NCBI GenBank assembly: GCA_013397455.1
Contig: VYZB01000272.1
Location: 1,137,680-1,201,679 of the forward strand
DNA from: Crotophaga sulcirostris
Taxonomy: Eukaryota > Chordata > Aves > Cuculiformes > Crotophagidae
Length of the DNA: 64,000 bases
Reading direction: 5' to 3'
Shown in pieces: positions 48,456-60,770 of the stretch. A program made the translations under genes and the position numbers. The notes below the pieces were generated by a model. The model was not told the DNA's origin. It worked only from the letters and a program-made list of their open reading frames with translations, and did no database searches. Position 1 is the stretch's first letter. Each line of letters opens with the position of its first letter.

Positions 48456-49357
48456 GTACATCCCCAAACACACCCCTAGAGCTGTACAGCCATTATCTTC
48501 CATGCACACCACCTCCCTCTGCTTTGGTCATCTATTTACTCAAACCACTGTCTTTTATACTCATCACAAGGACAATTTGAAAAGAGACCCCCTTCCCTGG
48601 GCAAAAACCTGTTCTGAGGCCTCAACACGGCCTGTCACCACTTAAACCCTGTACCACAAACCCACACCAGAGCAGTGATGCCCTGGGTCCATAAAGAGAC
48701 CACTGAAAGCTTTTGTTCCCCAAGAACCAAGGGTTCAGTGGGGCTGTTCCTCCATCTGGTGCTCAGGGAGGGGACCAGCTCCTCATTCCTGCTGTCACTC
48801 TGTGCCTGCAAGTTATTCACAGCCATCCCTGCTGTAATTTAAAGAGCAACACATTCAAATGGATTTAAAGGAGTGAAAAAAAAAGAAAAACAGAGCATTT
48901 GAGTAATTCCAAATTGTGCAGCCAACTGGCAGCAATACCCCAAAATCCCAAAATGTCCCTATTTTTTTGGTTTCTCTTTAAAGTTTTGTTTTATTGGTTT
49001 TGGCTGGGAGGATTCAGCATGAAGAAAAGAGATTCAAAGTGAAGAGGTTTGTGTGTGCAGTCTGGGAAGGGATGCAGGCACAGAGAAGACAGAGGCTGTT
49101 TCTCATGTGTCAAGCAAAAGAGAGCCTCTAACAGGAGACAGATCCTGCACAGCCCTCCCAGAGTAGCAACACAACCCCGAAATGCAGGGCGGAAGGGTGG
49201 CTTTAAAATTAAATGTTTGTAAAAGCAGATTTAAGCCAGATGTAAATGAGAGATGTCACCACGAAGCCAGTCCTGAGCACTCTAAAGAGAAAGGGAACCA
49301 ATGCTTGGTGGTTTCTCACCACCTTCCCTCCCACCACAGCCTCACCTCAACCTCTCC
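48456..49357. other. Unassigned stretch
   Basis: Single-copy sequence. No recognised gene or repeat. Confidence 0.4.
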
Positions 49358-49590
49358 TCATAGAATCATAAAGGTTGGAAAAGACTACCAAGCTCATCCA
49401 GTCCAACCATCAGCCCAACCCCACTGTGCCTACTAAACATTGTCTCCAAGTGCCACCTCTACATGCTTAATGAACCCCTCCAGGGATGGAGACTCCACAG
49501 CTGCCCTGGGCAGCCTCTCACCACTCCTCTGATAAATTAATTTTTTGGTAAAGAAATGTTTCCCAATATCCAATCTAAATTTCCCCTGAA
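49358..49590 (-). repeat. CR1 LINE fragment, group D
   Basis: 3' end at left ('tcatagaatcataaaggttgg'). Similar to 1567-1820. Confidence 0.85.
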
Positions 49591-50057
49591 CACCACTGTT
49601 GCTGTAGTAGAGCTCTCCCTGAGGGATCGATGGAACAGCAGGCCACAGGCGTGGTGCTCAAAGGCCTTTGGCCGGCTGCTGGGAAATATTCAGTGTGAGA
49701 AAAGCACCTTGCTGTTGTCTAATTTGTACCAACTACGCCTGCAGGCCCACGCACACCAAAATCACCAGGTAACTGGAGCAGCTTCGTTAGCACCAGTGCT
49801 CCCAGCACCGTCACCAGGACCAGCTCCAGCCTGAGGGCTGGCACTGCCGCACCCAGGGCAAAGCCCTCTGCACCTGGGAACATGGCTGGCACCCAAAGCA
49901 TGTCAGCCAGCGTCGCTCAGCCTTCCTTGGCAGGGTGTGAAGAGGTGATAGGATCCATCAACTGATAGAGCCACAGAAAGGAGTGTCACTGTGTCTCAAA
50001 CACACAACAGCTGCACACTTGTGGGAAACCTAGGCATTAAAAGAGCCAAACAGGGAA
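49591..50057. other. GC-richer stretch, weak exon candidate
   Basis: A plus-strand frame runs through 49600-49768 to a donor-like 'caccag/gtaact'. Its product ('GRLLGNIQCEKSTLLLSN') is not recognisable. Not called as a gene. Confidence 0.25.
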
Positions 50058-50305
50058 TCATAGAACAACAGAATCACAGAATGGTTTGGGTCAGAACCCA
50101 AAGCCCATTCAGTTCCATCCCCCTGCCTTGGGCAGGGACACCTCCCACTGCATCAGGGGGCTCAGAGCCCCATCCAACCTGGCCTTCAACACCTCCAGCG
50201 ATGGGGCAGCCACCACTGCTCTGGGCAACCTGGGCCAAGACCTTCCCACCCTCACAGCAAAACATTTCTTCCTAAGATCTCATCTCAATCTCTCCTCCTT
50301 TGTGC
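50058..50305 (-). repeat. CR1 LINE fragment, group A
   Basis: 3' end at left ('tagaacaacagaatcacag') with hairpin near 50125. Confidence 0.9.
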
Positions 50306-50449
50306 AATCCTTACTTGTCCACCTTAGCAACCTGGAAAAGGAAGGTGAATTTTCAGAATGAAGGGCCACTGCTTGTGTGATGTAAAGAACAACAGGGTCT
50401 TCTTAGAGTGTAGGGCAGGGACCCGCGTTGCTCCAGTGAGCTGGAGCAG

Positions 50450-51330
50450 TCTAGTCAAGTGACCAGAAAGAAGTTATTCCAGCTGGGGGCACTGAGCAAC
50501 AACAAGCCTTTGAAGAGATCAAAGAGGAAACTGGTGCTGTGTAGCCCTTGGGCCAGTCCAGACAGGACCACGTGAGATACGTGCTCTTCACTGCAGAAAC
50601 CACCTGGATAGACCTAACATCAACCTCTGGGGATGTGGAGCCCAGGTACATAGGGTCTGAGGCTCACAACAGTACAGGAGACAGCAGCATTGAAAAGGGG
50701 GTTCAAATCATGTCTGAAATAGTTGGTATCACAGTATCACAAGGTTGGAAAGGACCTCTGAGATCATCGAGTCCAACCTATAGCCTAACACTAACACCAA
50801 CTCATCAACTAAACTATGGCACTGAGTGCCTCATCCAATCTCCTCTTAAACACCTCCAAGGTCAGTGACTCCACCACCTCCCCAGGCAGCGCATTCCAAT
50901 GGCCAATCACCCTTTCAGGGAAGAACTTTTTCCAAATATCAAGCCTAAACCTCCCCTGACGAAGCTTGAGTCCATGTCCTCTAGTTCTGTCACTGGTAAC
51001 CTGAGAGAAGAGACCAACCTCTGCCTGACTACAACCTCCTTTTAGGTAGTTGTAGAGAGCAATAAGGTCACCCCTGAGCCTCCTCTTCTCCAGGCTAAAG
51101 ACCCCCAGCTCCCTCAGTCGCTCCTCGTAGGGCTTGTGCTCCAAACCCTTCACCATCTTCGTTGCTTTTCTCTGGACACACTCCAGTGTCTTGACATCTG
51201 GTACAACAGCCCAGCTCCTCTTGGCAACTTGCTGGGTGTTCAAAGGAGACGATCTGCTCTTTTTGAGGAGTAATGAGTCAAGACTCCCCTCCAAGCCTCT
51301 CCATCCCCAGTCCCTCACCTACTATCAGCA
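50450..51330 (+). pseudogene. Decayed ERVL-type pol fragment, split by a CR1
   Basis: Short stretches in all three plus frames match the reverse-transcriptase to RNase H junction of ERVL-type endogenous retroviruses: QVTRKK near 50461, TEQQQAFEEIKEE near 50490, ALGPVQTG near 50545, VRYVLFTAE near 50577, then past the CR1 a segment [15 protein letters not shown] (from about 51201). Frameshifts and stops separate the pieces, so it cannot be functional. A group B CR1 (50727-51200) lies inside it. No matching gag or LTR was found next to it. Confidence 0.7.
50727..51200 (-). repeat. CR1 LINE fragment, group B, inside ERV pol
   Basis: 3' octamers at left ('tatcacagtatcacaagg'), ORF open from 51200 to the natural end. 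The two sides of the pol fragment continue in frame when it is left out, so the CR1 is younger than the ERV piece. Confidence 0.92.
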
Positions 51331-52456
51331 TTAAATTTGCTTCAAACCCCACTGGCCGCCCCAAGCATTGCATGGTGCTCATGATTTGCACTAAAGGCCT
51401 GCAGACAGCAAAAGCGCTGGGGATGGAATGCACTGAGAGCCCTCAGGGACACGATCTTCCACTCAGCTCTTCCTCCATGGGATACAAAACAACAAACAAG
51501 AAGGAGCCTTTGGCTATTGTTTCTCGGGGAAGGGGGGTGACGGGGAGAGGGCATGGTGCGCAGCCTGCCAGAAGGCCTGGCTGAGCTAAGGAAGTCCTGC
51601 CCGGGCTTCGGTATATCCGCTCCTCTCCAGGAGGGGCGGGGGGAGGCAGGAAGGAGAGAAAATAGAGAACAAATGATCATATAACCCTTGAGAGAAACCT
51701 GTCTGCTCTCGGAGAGCGTATTTAGCCCAAGCATGCAGTGCCTCTTGCTATACAAAAGAAAAAGAGGAAAGAAAACCCCGCCAGTTCTTCCGTTACCATG
51801 TTCTACCACTGAAAAAAATGGGAGGAAACAGATGTTAAGCTCTCCAGCATCAGGAAATTATCTCTTTCATGAGGGTATGGTTACTTCAGTGTATTTAGGT
51901 CAAATAAATAGGGACAGAATCGTGACTTCAGCCCCTTTCTGTTTATGTCTCTGCAGACGTTTCAGCCTCTCTCAGTGCCGCTCTGAAGGTTCAACCACAA
52001 AGCCACATTCACGCTTTAGCAGCCCGTTCCTGGATGATGTAGGCAGGAGTCAGCCACGGCTGGTCTCCTGCCCATCCAGCAGAACCCCACCAGCAATCCT
52101 GGTCCACAGATTGCTGCAGCCCCTACAAAAATCGGGCATCTCTTGGTTACAGGACAAGAAAGATGGTTTGGTGCTGAGCTTTGGCCAGGCATGGTAGTAC
52201 TACAGCTTGCATATTCATTTTGTTTCAAAAGAGATGGAAAGAACATGGAGAAGAGACTTGAGTGAAACATCTGCAAAAGGGATCTCCAGGCCATAGGCAA
52301 ACACAGTTACGGCTTTCTGGTGCTGGGCTCCCCAAGGAGCACTGAGCAAGTGCCCATAGGAAGTGACCGTAGGATGTAACCAGCATTTTACATGCTCTGC
52401 AAAATAGGTTATACAGGAAGTTAAACCCCCTTGTTAAGAGCAGGAGAGCAGTCTGA
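51331..52456. other. Unassigned stretch
   Basis: Overlapping frames of 155-169 codons exist on both strands (51342-51809 minus, 51688-52197 plus) but neither shows a domain or good splice borders. Confidence 0.4.
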
Positions 52457-52895
52457 ATCATAGAATCATTTGGTTGAAAAAGACCTTTGAGATCATCGAG
52501 TTCAACTGTACCTGTCCACTACCAAACCATAGCCCTGAGCACCTCATCTACCTGTCTTTTAAACCCCTCCAGGTATGGTGACTCCACCACTGCCCCAGGC
52601 AGCCAATCCATTGCCTGACCACCCTTGCAGTGAAGAAATTTTTCCTGATGTCTAATCTGAACCGCCCCTGGTACAACTTGAGGCCATTTTCTCTCATTCC
52701 ATCACTTGTTACTTGGAAGAAGAAATCCACATCCTCTTTGCTACAACCTCCTTTCCAGGCGCTGCAGAGAGCAATGAGGTCTCTCCTCAGCCTCCTCCTC
52801 TCCAGGCTAAACAGCCCCAGGTCCCTCAGCCGCTCCTCATAAGATTTGTTCTCCAGTCCCTTCACCAGCTTCATTGCCCTTCTCAGGCAACTTCA
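52457..52895 (-). repeat. CR1 LINE fragment, group D
   Basis: 3' end at left ('catagaatcatttggttg'), truncated at 'ttcattgcccttctcagg'. Confidence 0.9.
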
Positions 52896-53499
52896 CCCTT
52901 CCAATCAGGAATGGACAGCCCTTACTGAAGCTCTGAGCTGTCAGTGGCAGCAATGGCCTCGCTCCATCACTGAGGGCCACCTACTGGACACCTCGACTCC
53001 AGGCAAACACGCCGCTTGCCCGGCAGCAGCAGACATCTGCCCCGCAGTTTTTACTGCTTTAAGCCAAAGCTTTTACAGTACTGGAATTGCATTTGCGTTT
53101 CTATTAATTCAATATTCCCCAGGCAGACGAATGGATGCACAGACAGACAGCTCCATCCCTGTATTCATAAGGATGGAACTCAGAACTTCAGCTTGAGTAA
53201 ACCAGTTCACTCATGTATAATTTAAACATTACTTCCTTCCCATTTCAGGGAGCTTTAGAGTTTGTGCAATGGCTAAACACAATGAAAATAGAGCAGAAGA
53301 CTCGTTTTGCCAGTGGCTGAGGGGAAACAGAGCTGCTCAACTGCTCTGTCAGATAAACTGGATTTGTGCTGGTGCTGCCAGGGAAGGTAGCAGCTCACCA
53401 CCACCATGCATGGCTCCACATTCAGGGCTTGTTGGCTCTGATGAAATGGTGTGATGGTGCACAGAGGGACCAGGCAGTTTATCAGGGTACCACCACTTG
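52896..53499. other. Unassigned stretch
   Basis: Single-copy sequence. No gene was recognised. Confidence 0.4.
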
Positions 53500-54008
53500 G
53501 TTCTGCATCACTCTGCTCTGCTCTAGTGAGACCTCACCTGGAGCCCTGTGTCCAGCTCTGGAGTCCTCAGCACAGGAAGGACATAGAGCTGTTGGAGTGA
53601 GTCCAAAGGAGGCCATGGAGAAGATCAGAGGACCGGCATGGAGAGTTGGGGTTGTTCAACCTGGAGAAGAAAAGGCTGTGAGGAGACCTTATAGTGGCTT
53701 TCCAGTACCTGAAGGTGGCCTACAAGAAAACTGGGGAGGGACTTTTTACACAGGCATGGAGTGACAGGACAGGGGGGAATGGCTTTGAATTGGAAGGGGG
53801 AAGATTAAGATTAGACATTAGGAAGAAATTCTTCCCTATGAGGGTAAAGAACCAGGGAAGTTGTGGCTGCCCCATCCCTGGAGGTGTTCAAGGCCAGGTT
53901 GGATGGTACTCTGAGCAACCTGATCTAGTGGGAGGTGTCCCTGCCCGTGGCAGGGAGCTGGAACTGGATAGGTGTTAATGTCCCTTCCAAACCATTCTAT
54001 GATTCGAT
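53500..54008 (+). repeat. CR1 LINE fragment, group A
   Basis: From 'ctctgctctgctctagtgag' to 'ccattctatgattcgatga', with an internal loss before 'gttgtggctgccccatcc'. Confidence 0.9.
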
Positions 54009-55694
54009 GATCACTCTCAGCCCTGAAACCTTTCAGCAAGCCAGCAACGGCTTTCTGCCTGCAGTGCCTGCACCAAAAAGGGGTGAGCGCCATCATCCAA
54101 CTCCTCACGCAGAGCCAAGCAGGAGAAACTCAAGAAGAAAACAGCTTTCTAAAAGCTGTGTTAACTGGAATCAAAGGATGAAGATTTAACAGATTAGTTC
54201 CTACTGAAGTTGAATTTCAGAGCAAGGCTCCACACAGAGTCCAGAAGGCTTTGGCATTGTACCTGGTGCTAAATGTTTCTCCAGACTCACACAGCTGACC
54301 CACGAATTGCCAATGAGAATACACCCCTGAGCATTAAACAGGCATTAGGTTTGTGGTGGCATCATCCCTTGCACAACCCTTCACATTTTCATAAACCCTT
54401 TCCCGCATTTCTAAATTCTTTTGCTCTACAAAAAAATAAAACTGAAGTGAGTACCAAATTGATTTGAAAGGAGATTTTCAGCAGTGGTGCTCAGGATACA
54501 CAGGGACCGACACCAAAATGAGGCACCTGAAAAAGCACCTTCCAGCACAAAGTTATGTTTTGATACACAAGAGCTGTTTCCCCAGTCTTCTCAGGTATTT
54601 GGTACCAACTGTCACCATTATGATACAGAAATATCTGCTGTTACATGTAGATTATTTAAGCTGCTCAGTGGTCAGTGGAAAGTAGTTAATTATATATAAG
54701 AACATTTAATTACTAAGCAGTAGCAGCTGTAGGTACTCTAACATCACAGAGGTGAGCTGAAACACAGCAGCACAAGCAGATTCCGGAGCCTACACCCATA
54801 CACACCCCATCAACGTCAGGCAAACAACAGCAAGCCACTGGCTGCCATCCTTCGTCAGGATGCTGGGAGTCAACAACTTCATGATGCTTGTGACATGACT
54901 TTGCATTACAAATTAGCCAATTCAATAGAAACGCCTCAGGAACTTCACAGCTCTGACATTTCTCCACAATGAACCCCTTAAAAAAACCTTTCCTTCCCCA
55001 AAAACCCCAAAGTAACAAAGCATGGCTGCCGGTACTCTGAACAGAAAGCAGTAGCCAGCATTTAATTGTTTATATCTTGAGACAAAGACAGTGTCTAAAT
55101 AATTGTCTATTGTATCACAGAGACAATACAGGAAAGCTCTTCCCCTAGCAGGGAGCCTACAGGTCACACATGCTTCTGCCATAATGTTTGCTATAAATAA
55201 TCTGCAGCCGAGCAAAGGTTTGTCCTCGTTATAAAGCAGAGTAGGGCAGGCACCACGCTCCTATCGGTTTCAGCCACTACCTCTCCCCAGAGAGGGTATA
55301 TCCGACCCTATTGTTCCTGCTCTAACGTTTGAAAGAATTATTTTTCCTTTTTTCTCTTTGTTTGGGGAGTTTATTTAGATTTCCCCTCTGAACATGGAAT
55401 TACTACTAGGAAAAAGCAATGCCATCTCACAAGGTAGCTCCCCGATGCCAACACTGAAATGAGGCACAGAGGGTCACGTTAGTAGATACATTACCATAGT
55501 TACGGACCTCACAACCGGTATTTCAGCATTAATGGATGTTCAGAGTGTTCAGTTCAGGATGAGAAACAAAGAGCCAAGCGCCAACGTCGGCCCCAAATTC
55601 CCAGGTAAAGATCAGGAGCGCATGCAGCAACTGGTTCTGCTCAAACATTGCCAAGAATTCCTCAGCAACACCCTAACCTTGCCCTGGTGATGAC
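54009..55694. other. Long unassigned single-copy stretch
   Basis: About 1.7 kb without recognised repeats or coding signal. Confidence 0.45.
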
Positions 55695-55979
55695 AAAGGG
55701 AAAGTAGTGATAGGACAAAGGGGAACAGCTTCTAATGGGAAGGGGGAAGATTTAGATTGGACATTAGGAAGAAGTTTTTCACAATGAGGGTGGGGAGGCC
55801 CTGGCACAGGTTGCCCAGAGAAGCTGTGGCTGCCCTATCCCTGGAGGTGTTGAAGGCCAGGTTGGATGGGGCTTTGAGCCCCATGATCCAGTGGGAGGTG
55901 TCCCTGCCCATGGCAGGGGGGTGGGACTAGATGGGCTTTGAGGTCCCTTCCAATCCAAACCATTCAATGGTTCTATGAA
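55695..55979 (+). repeat. CR1 LINE fragment, group A
   Basis: From 'aaagtagtgataggacaaag' to 'attcaatggttctatga'. Confidence 0.92.
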
Positions 55980-56756
55980 CACATCTTATAACCCAAGACT
56001 TCAAAACCTTACTTTGTTGAAGCAAGCCTGCCCTGCTGACCCAATATGGACATTAAACCAAACAAGCAGCTTTTAAGCAGGCACCGCAAGCGCATCCCCT
56101 GTCTGGACAACAGCACGGTCCCACCAACGTGGCTTTTCCCTGCAAAAGGGGCTGTCAGCTCACATTGCTCACGCACTAGGGCCCGCTCAAGCCAGCCACA
56201 CTCCACTGGGCAACGGCGGCAGCGGCCGGCTCTGAACACAGGGCAGCAACGTCGCACTCAATTAGCATCATTACTGATGAGCTTTTTCATCTCCCGGCTG
56301 TGCCCCGCCAGGCAGCCCAGCCGCCAGGATGGGGCTGTGCACACACGGTTGTGTCTCCTCTGCCTTCCCACTCAGCCCTCCTCAAGGATACACTTATCCC
56401 TTTTCCAGGGTTCAAAATCCCAGTTGAGTAGGTTTCAATTATCATCATTTACAAAGCAACGCCTGAATCTTTTTTAGGAGGAGCAGGGGATTTTGTTCCA
56501 AGTATTAGGCATCTTTTGATTTCACCCTTTTTTACATTATGTTAAGTCTCTCAAAAACTCCTTTTCAACAGCAAGCGAATTCACTGCTACAGGTGGCAAG
56601 GGACTAAACAAAAACCATAGGTAGGAAAGGACAGGGCCAGTCAGCCATAAAGGGCCCATCACATCCCCTCTGAAGGCACATCTCCCCATGTTAAAAGATG
56701 AGGCCAACACCTACATCTTCATCCATGTATTAAAAGCCAAAGAGTTTGGGAACACA
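55980..56756. other. Unassigned stretch with a CpG-bearing block
   Basis: Bases about 56080-56340 are GC- and CpG-richer than their surroundings ('caacggcggcagcggccgg') and open on both strands. A promoter or exon for the minus-strand gene is conceivable, but no splice-site pair or start context supports one. Confidence 0.3.
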
Positions 56757-57700
56757 CAGAATCACAGAATGGTTTGGGTTGGAAGGGACCTTAAAGCCCA
56801 GCCAGTTTCAAACCCCTGCCATGGGCAGGGACATCTCCCACTGCATAAAGGGGCTCAGAGCCCCATCCAGTCTGGCCTTGAACACCTCCAGGGATGGGGC
56901 AGCCAACACTTCTCTGGACAACCTTGGCCAGGGCCTCCCCCCGTCACAGGAAAACATTTCTTCCTAAGATCTCAGTTCAATCTCCCCTCTTGCAGATAAA
57001 AAAATGTTCCCTCTGGTCCTATCCCTGCCCTCCCTGATCAAGAGCCCCTCCCCAGATTTCCTGGAGCCCCTTTCAGTACTGGGAGGCTGCTCTAAGGTCT
57101 CCCCACAGCCTTCTCTTCTCCAGCCTGAACAACCCCAACTCTCTCAGCCTGTCCTTGTATTGGAGCTGCTCCAGCCCTTGGATCATCTCCACGGCCTCCT
57201 CTGGACTCTCTCCAACAGCTCCATGTCCTTCCTGTGCTGTGGACTCCAGAACTGGACACAGGACTCCAGGTGGGGTCTCACCAGAGCGGAGCAGAGGGGC
57301 AGAATCCCCTCCCTCTCCTCTGGTCCCACTGCTTTGGGTGCAATCCAGGACACGATTTAGGTTTCTGGGCTGCGAGCCCTCATTGCTGGCTCATGTTGAG
57401 CTCTCATCCCCAGCACCCCAAGTCCTTCTCCTCAGGGCTGCTCTCATCCAATTCTCCTCCCAGTCTGTAATTGTGCTTGGGATTGCCCTGACCCAGGTCC
57501 AGGATCTTGCACTTGGCTGTGGTGAACCTCATGAGGTTCGCACAGCCCTACCTCTCCAGCCTGTCCAGGTCCCACTGGATGCATCCCTTCCCTCATGATG
57601 GTGCCCTCAGTCCCACTGTCCATGTCTGGAACAAAGATGTTAAACACCACTGGTCCCAATACCAACTCCTGAGAAACGGCACTTGTCACTAGGGCAAAAA
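56757..57700 (-). repeat. CR1 LINE fragment, group A, long copy
   Basis: 3' end at left ('cagaatcacagaatggtttg'). It reaches 5' into the reverse-transcriptase domain (minus reading LVLGPVVFNIFV near 57660), with the catalytic region partly deleted. Confidence 0.92.
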
Positions 57701-58660
57701 CATCTAGTTTTTCCATGGCATGGATATATAAACATTGCTATCATGCAAAAAACAACACACTGATTTGCCAGCTCATGTCACACAGATCTAAAACGCTTAA
57801 ACACTGCAGTGTTTAGTCAGCACTGAGCACCAGCGGTACCTTTGGGCCAGTCCTTAAAAGCTCTGGACCTTGACAGCAGCAGCCACGGGCAATCTGGGCA
57901 TCGTACTGTAAACACAGGAGCACACCTTGGAAAATAGGTTCCTGCAAGGACGCACGCTCTGTTGGAGTCACAGGACCAGCCCACAGTGAGTCAAGGCACA
58001 CAAGCTCATCTTTTCTCCACGATGAAGTTCTAAGCCCTCAGCTGGTGCAAGAGTTGCAGGAACTCCCACGCCAGCACTCAACCTGCTCTCACACGCAGGG
58101 TTGTGCCACTCCTGGCTCCAGCTCACCGGCACTACCAGGGTTTGCAAAACCTGCTGGGCTTTTTGGATACTATTCCAGTGTTGTGTCTTTCATTTGGCTG
58201 GAGCTAGAGCTCAGGACCAAAGCACAATCCTCTTGCCTTACAGACCATATGCTGGATCTCTGCTATGTGCTCACACGTTTCCTTCCTGTAGTAAAATGCA
58301 TGGGCTCTCCCATACGTAAAGACCATATCATCCCCTTGAAATAAAAGTCTTTAAGGAGTCAATCTTTCCTGTCCAACACACTTAAACACATCAGAAGTGG
58401 ACTCTGAACTGTGCTCATACCCAACTATTTGGCATACGGGTGGCAAAATGCCTGAAGACATGAGGATGAAGATGGCAAATATTTTGACAGGTTACAAATC
58501 CCGGTAACAGCACCTTCCCACAGCCCTTGTGAATCACTGCTTACGTCAGTGGCATGGAAAAAGTGACCCCTTCTTCCTTCAGAAGAGACAAAAGAAGTGC
58601 TTAAGAAAAAGTGTTTTAAGAATATGGGCTTGTCTAGCAGAAAACCTCACGAAGCTCAGC
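57701..58660. other. Unassigned stretch
   Basis: Single-copy sequence. No recognised feature. Confidence 0.4.
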
Positions 58661-58870
58661 ACAGTCAAGTGCAAGGCCCTGCACCTGGGTCAGGGCAATC
58701 CCAAGCACAAATTCAGGCTGGGTGGAGAATGGATTGAGTGCAGCTCTGAAGAGCAGGACTTGGGGTGCTGGGGGATGAGAAGCTCAACATGAGCTGGGAA
58801 CGTGTGCTCACAGCCCAGAAACCAACCGTGTCCTGGGTTGCATCCAGAGCAGTGGGACCAGCAGGGGAGG
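58661..58870 (+). repeat. CR1 LINE internal piece lacking a 3' end
   Basis: 'aagtgcaaggccctgcacct' to 'tgcatccagagcagtggg' is reverse-transcriptase C-terminal sequence. It stops without the UTR or octamers, unlike nearly all other copies. Confidence 0.85.
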
Positions 58871-59488
58871 GAAGTCCAAGTCCCAGCACACTGGCAGGTG
58901 GATGCTTTGGTCCTGACAGCATCAGCTGAGGGTGTGGATACAGAAACATATGTCAGTCAGTGACTGCTCTGCCCCATGGGCCCCACTGTGTGATGGAAAC
59001 AGGTCCAGAAATGTCAAGAAGTGCCTGTGTACCAAATTAAACCCAATCTTTTTGAACTTCACCTCAAAGGCATACACCCATGCTCAGTTTGTTTCCAACC
59101 CTGTAAGAAGACTACCTTGAATGCTCCTCCCAAGTCGCACCTCCTCATCCCACCTCTGGGAAGGGAGACTTGGACTCCCTGCTTCCCCAGCCTCAATGGG
59201 GGTTGGATGCAATAGTGAGAAGGGGCAAAGGATGAGATAAACAAATCGAACATTTAACTTGTGAGATGGGTCATACGCTGAATAAGAAGTTCTGACCCAC
59301 CACTACAGCAATGCAGCTCCATAGGCTCCAGGCCAAATCTGGCGGATGTTTACCTAACCGAAAACGTGGTCTCCCCATACCCTCATAGCTAGAAATCACA
59401 ATTTCAGCCTCGTGAGGCTGAGCTCCAGCTTGTTACCACCAGCAGATTAACACAGGAGTCCAAAGGGTACTTTGCTGGACTCCTTGCA
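58871..59488. other. Unassigned stretch
   Basis: Single-copy sequence. Nothing was recognised. Confidence 0.4.
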
Positions 59489-60045
59489 GAGTCATTTGGT
59501 TGGAAAAAGATGTTTGAAATCATCAAGTCCAACCACTCCTGTTCGCTACTAAACCAGACGCCTGAGCACCTCGTCTACTCAAATCCCTCCAGGGATGGTG
59601 ACTTAACCACCTCCCTGGGCAGCTGTGCCAATGCCAGAGAACGCTTTCAGGGAAGAAATTTTACCCAATATCCAATCTAAACCTCCCCCAGTGCAACTTG
59701 AGGTCATTTCTTCTCATCCCATTACTTGTTACTTCGGAGAAGAGACCAGCACCCACCTCACCACAAACTCCTTCCCAGGAGCTGTAGGGTGCAATGAGGT
59801 CTCCCCTCAGCCTCCTCCTCTTCAGGCTAAACAGCCCCAGGTCCCTCAGCTGCTCCCACAGCCCCTGTTCTCCAGATCCTTCCCCAGCTCCGTTCCCTTC
59901 TCTGCACGCTTTCCAGCCCCTCAAGGTCTTTCTTGGAGTGAGGGGCCCAAACCTGAACCCAGGATTCGAGGTGCGGCCTCGCCAGTGCTGAATACAGGGG
60001 AAGGACCCCTTCCCTGCTTCTGCTGGCCACACCATAGCTGATACA
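59489..60045 (-). repeat. CR1 LINE fragment, group D
   Basis: 3' end at left without clear octamers ('gcagagtcatttggttgg'), then UTR and ORF to 'gccacaccatagctgatac'. Confidence 0.9.
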
Positions 60046-60183
60046 AATCTTGTCCCACATTGTTTCTTCTCTAGAATCCCTCCTACACACCCAGGAAATG
60101 CTCACAGACACCCCTGAACACATCTCCTACCCAGCTGTGGCCCAGCTGCCAGCACTAAAGTCACATTGCCAGTTTACATGAAA

Positions 60184-60770
60184 CACTGAATGGTTTGGCT
60201 TGGAAGAGACCTCAAAGTCCATCCAGTTCCATCCTCCTGCCATGGCCAGGGACACCCCCCACTGGATCAGGGGGCTCAAAGCTCCATCCCACCTGGCCTT
60301 GAATACCTCCAGGGATGGGGCAGCCACCACTTCTCTGGGCAACCTGGGCCAGGGCCTCACCACCCTCAACGTGAAGAATTTCTTCCTAATGTCTAATCTA
60401 AATCTTCAGCCATCCAATTTAAAGCCATTCCCCCTTGTCCTGTCACTCCAGGACCTTGTAAAAAGTCCTTCCCCAGCTTTTCTGGAGCCCCTTTCAGTAC
60501 TGGGAGGCTGCTCTAAGGTCTCCCCACAGCCTTCTCTTCTCCAGCCTGAACAACCCCAACTCTCTCAGCCTGTCTTCATACAGGAGGTGCTCCAGCCCTT
60601 GGATCATCTCCATGGCCTCCTCTGGACCCATCCCAACAGATGCATATTTTTCTTATGTTGGAGATTCCAGAATTCGACACAGAACTCCAGCTGTGGTCTC
60701 ACAAGAGAGAAGCAAACAGGGAGAATCTCCTTTCTCAATCTTCTGGCCACAACGCTCAAACTTGCATGTA
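60184..60770 (-). repeat. CR1 LINE fragment, group A
   Basis: 3' end at left ('actgaatggtttggcttgg'), hairpin near 60240, ORF to about 60770. Confidence 0.92.

Noticed and set aside
51342..52197. Overlapping 155- and 169-codon frames on opposite strands
   Set aside because: Neither has a domain or supported exon borders, and length alone is expected by chance in GC-richer DNA.
56046..56477. A 143-codon frame in a CpG-richer block
   Set aside because: No motif, and the minus strand is equally open. At most it marks a regulatory or untranslated region.
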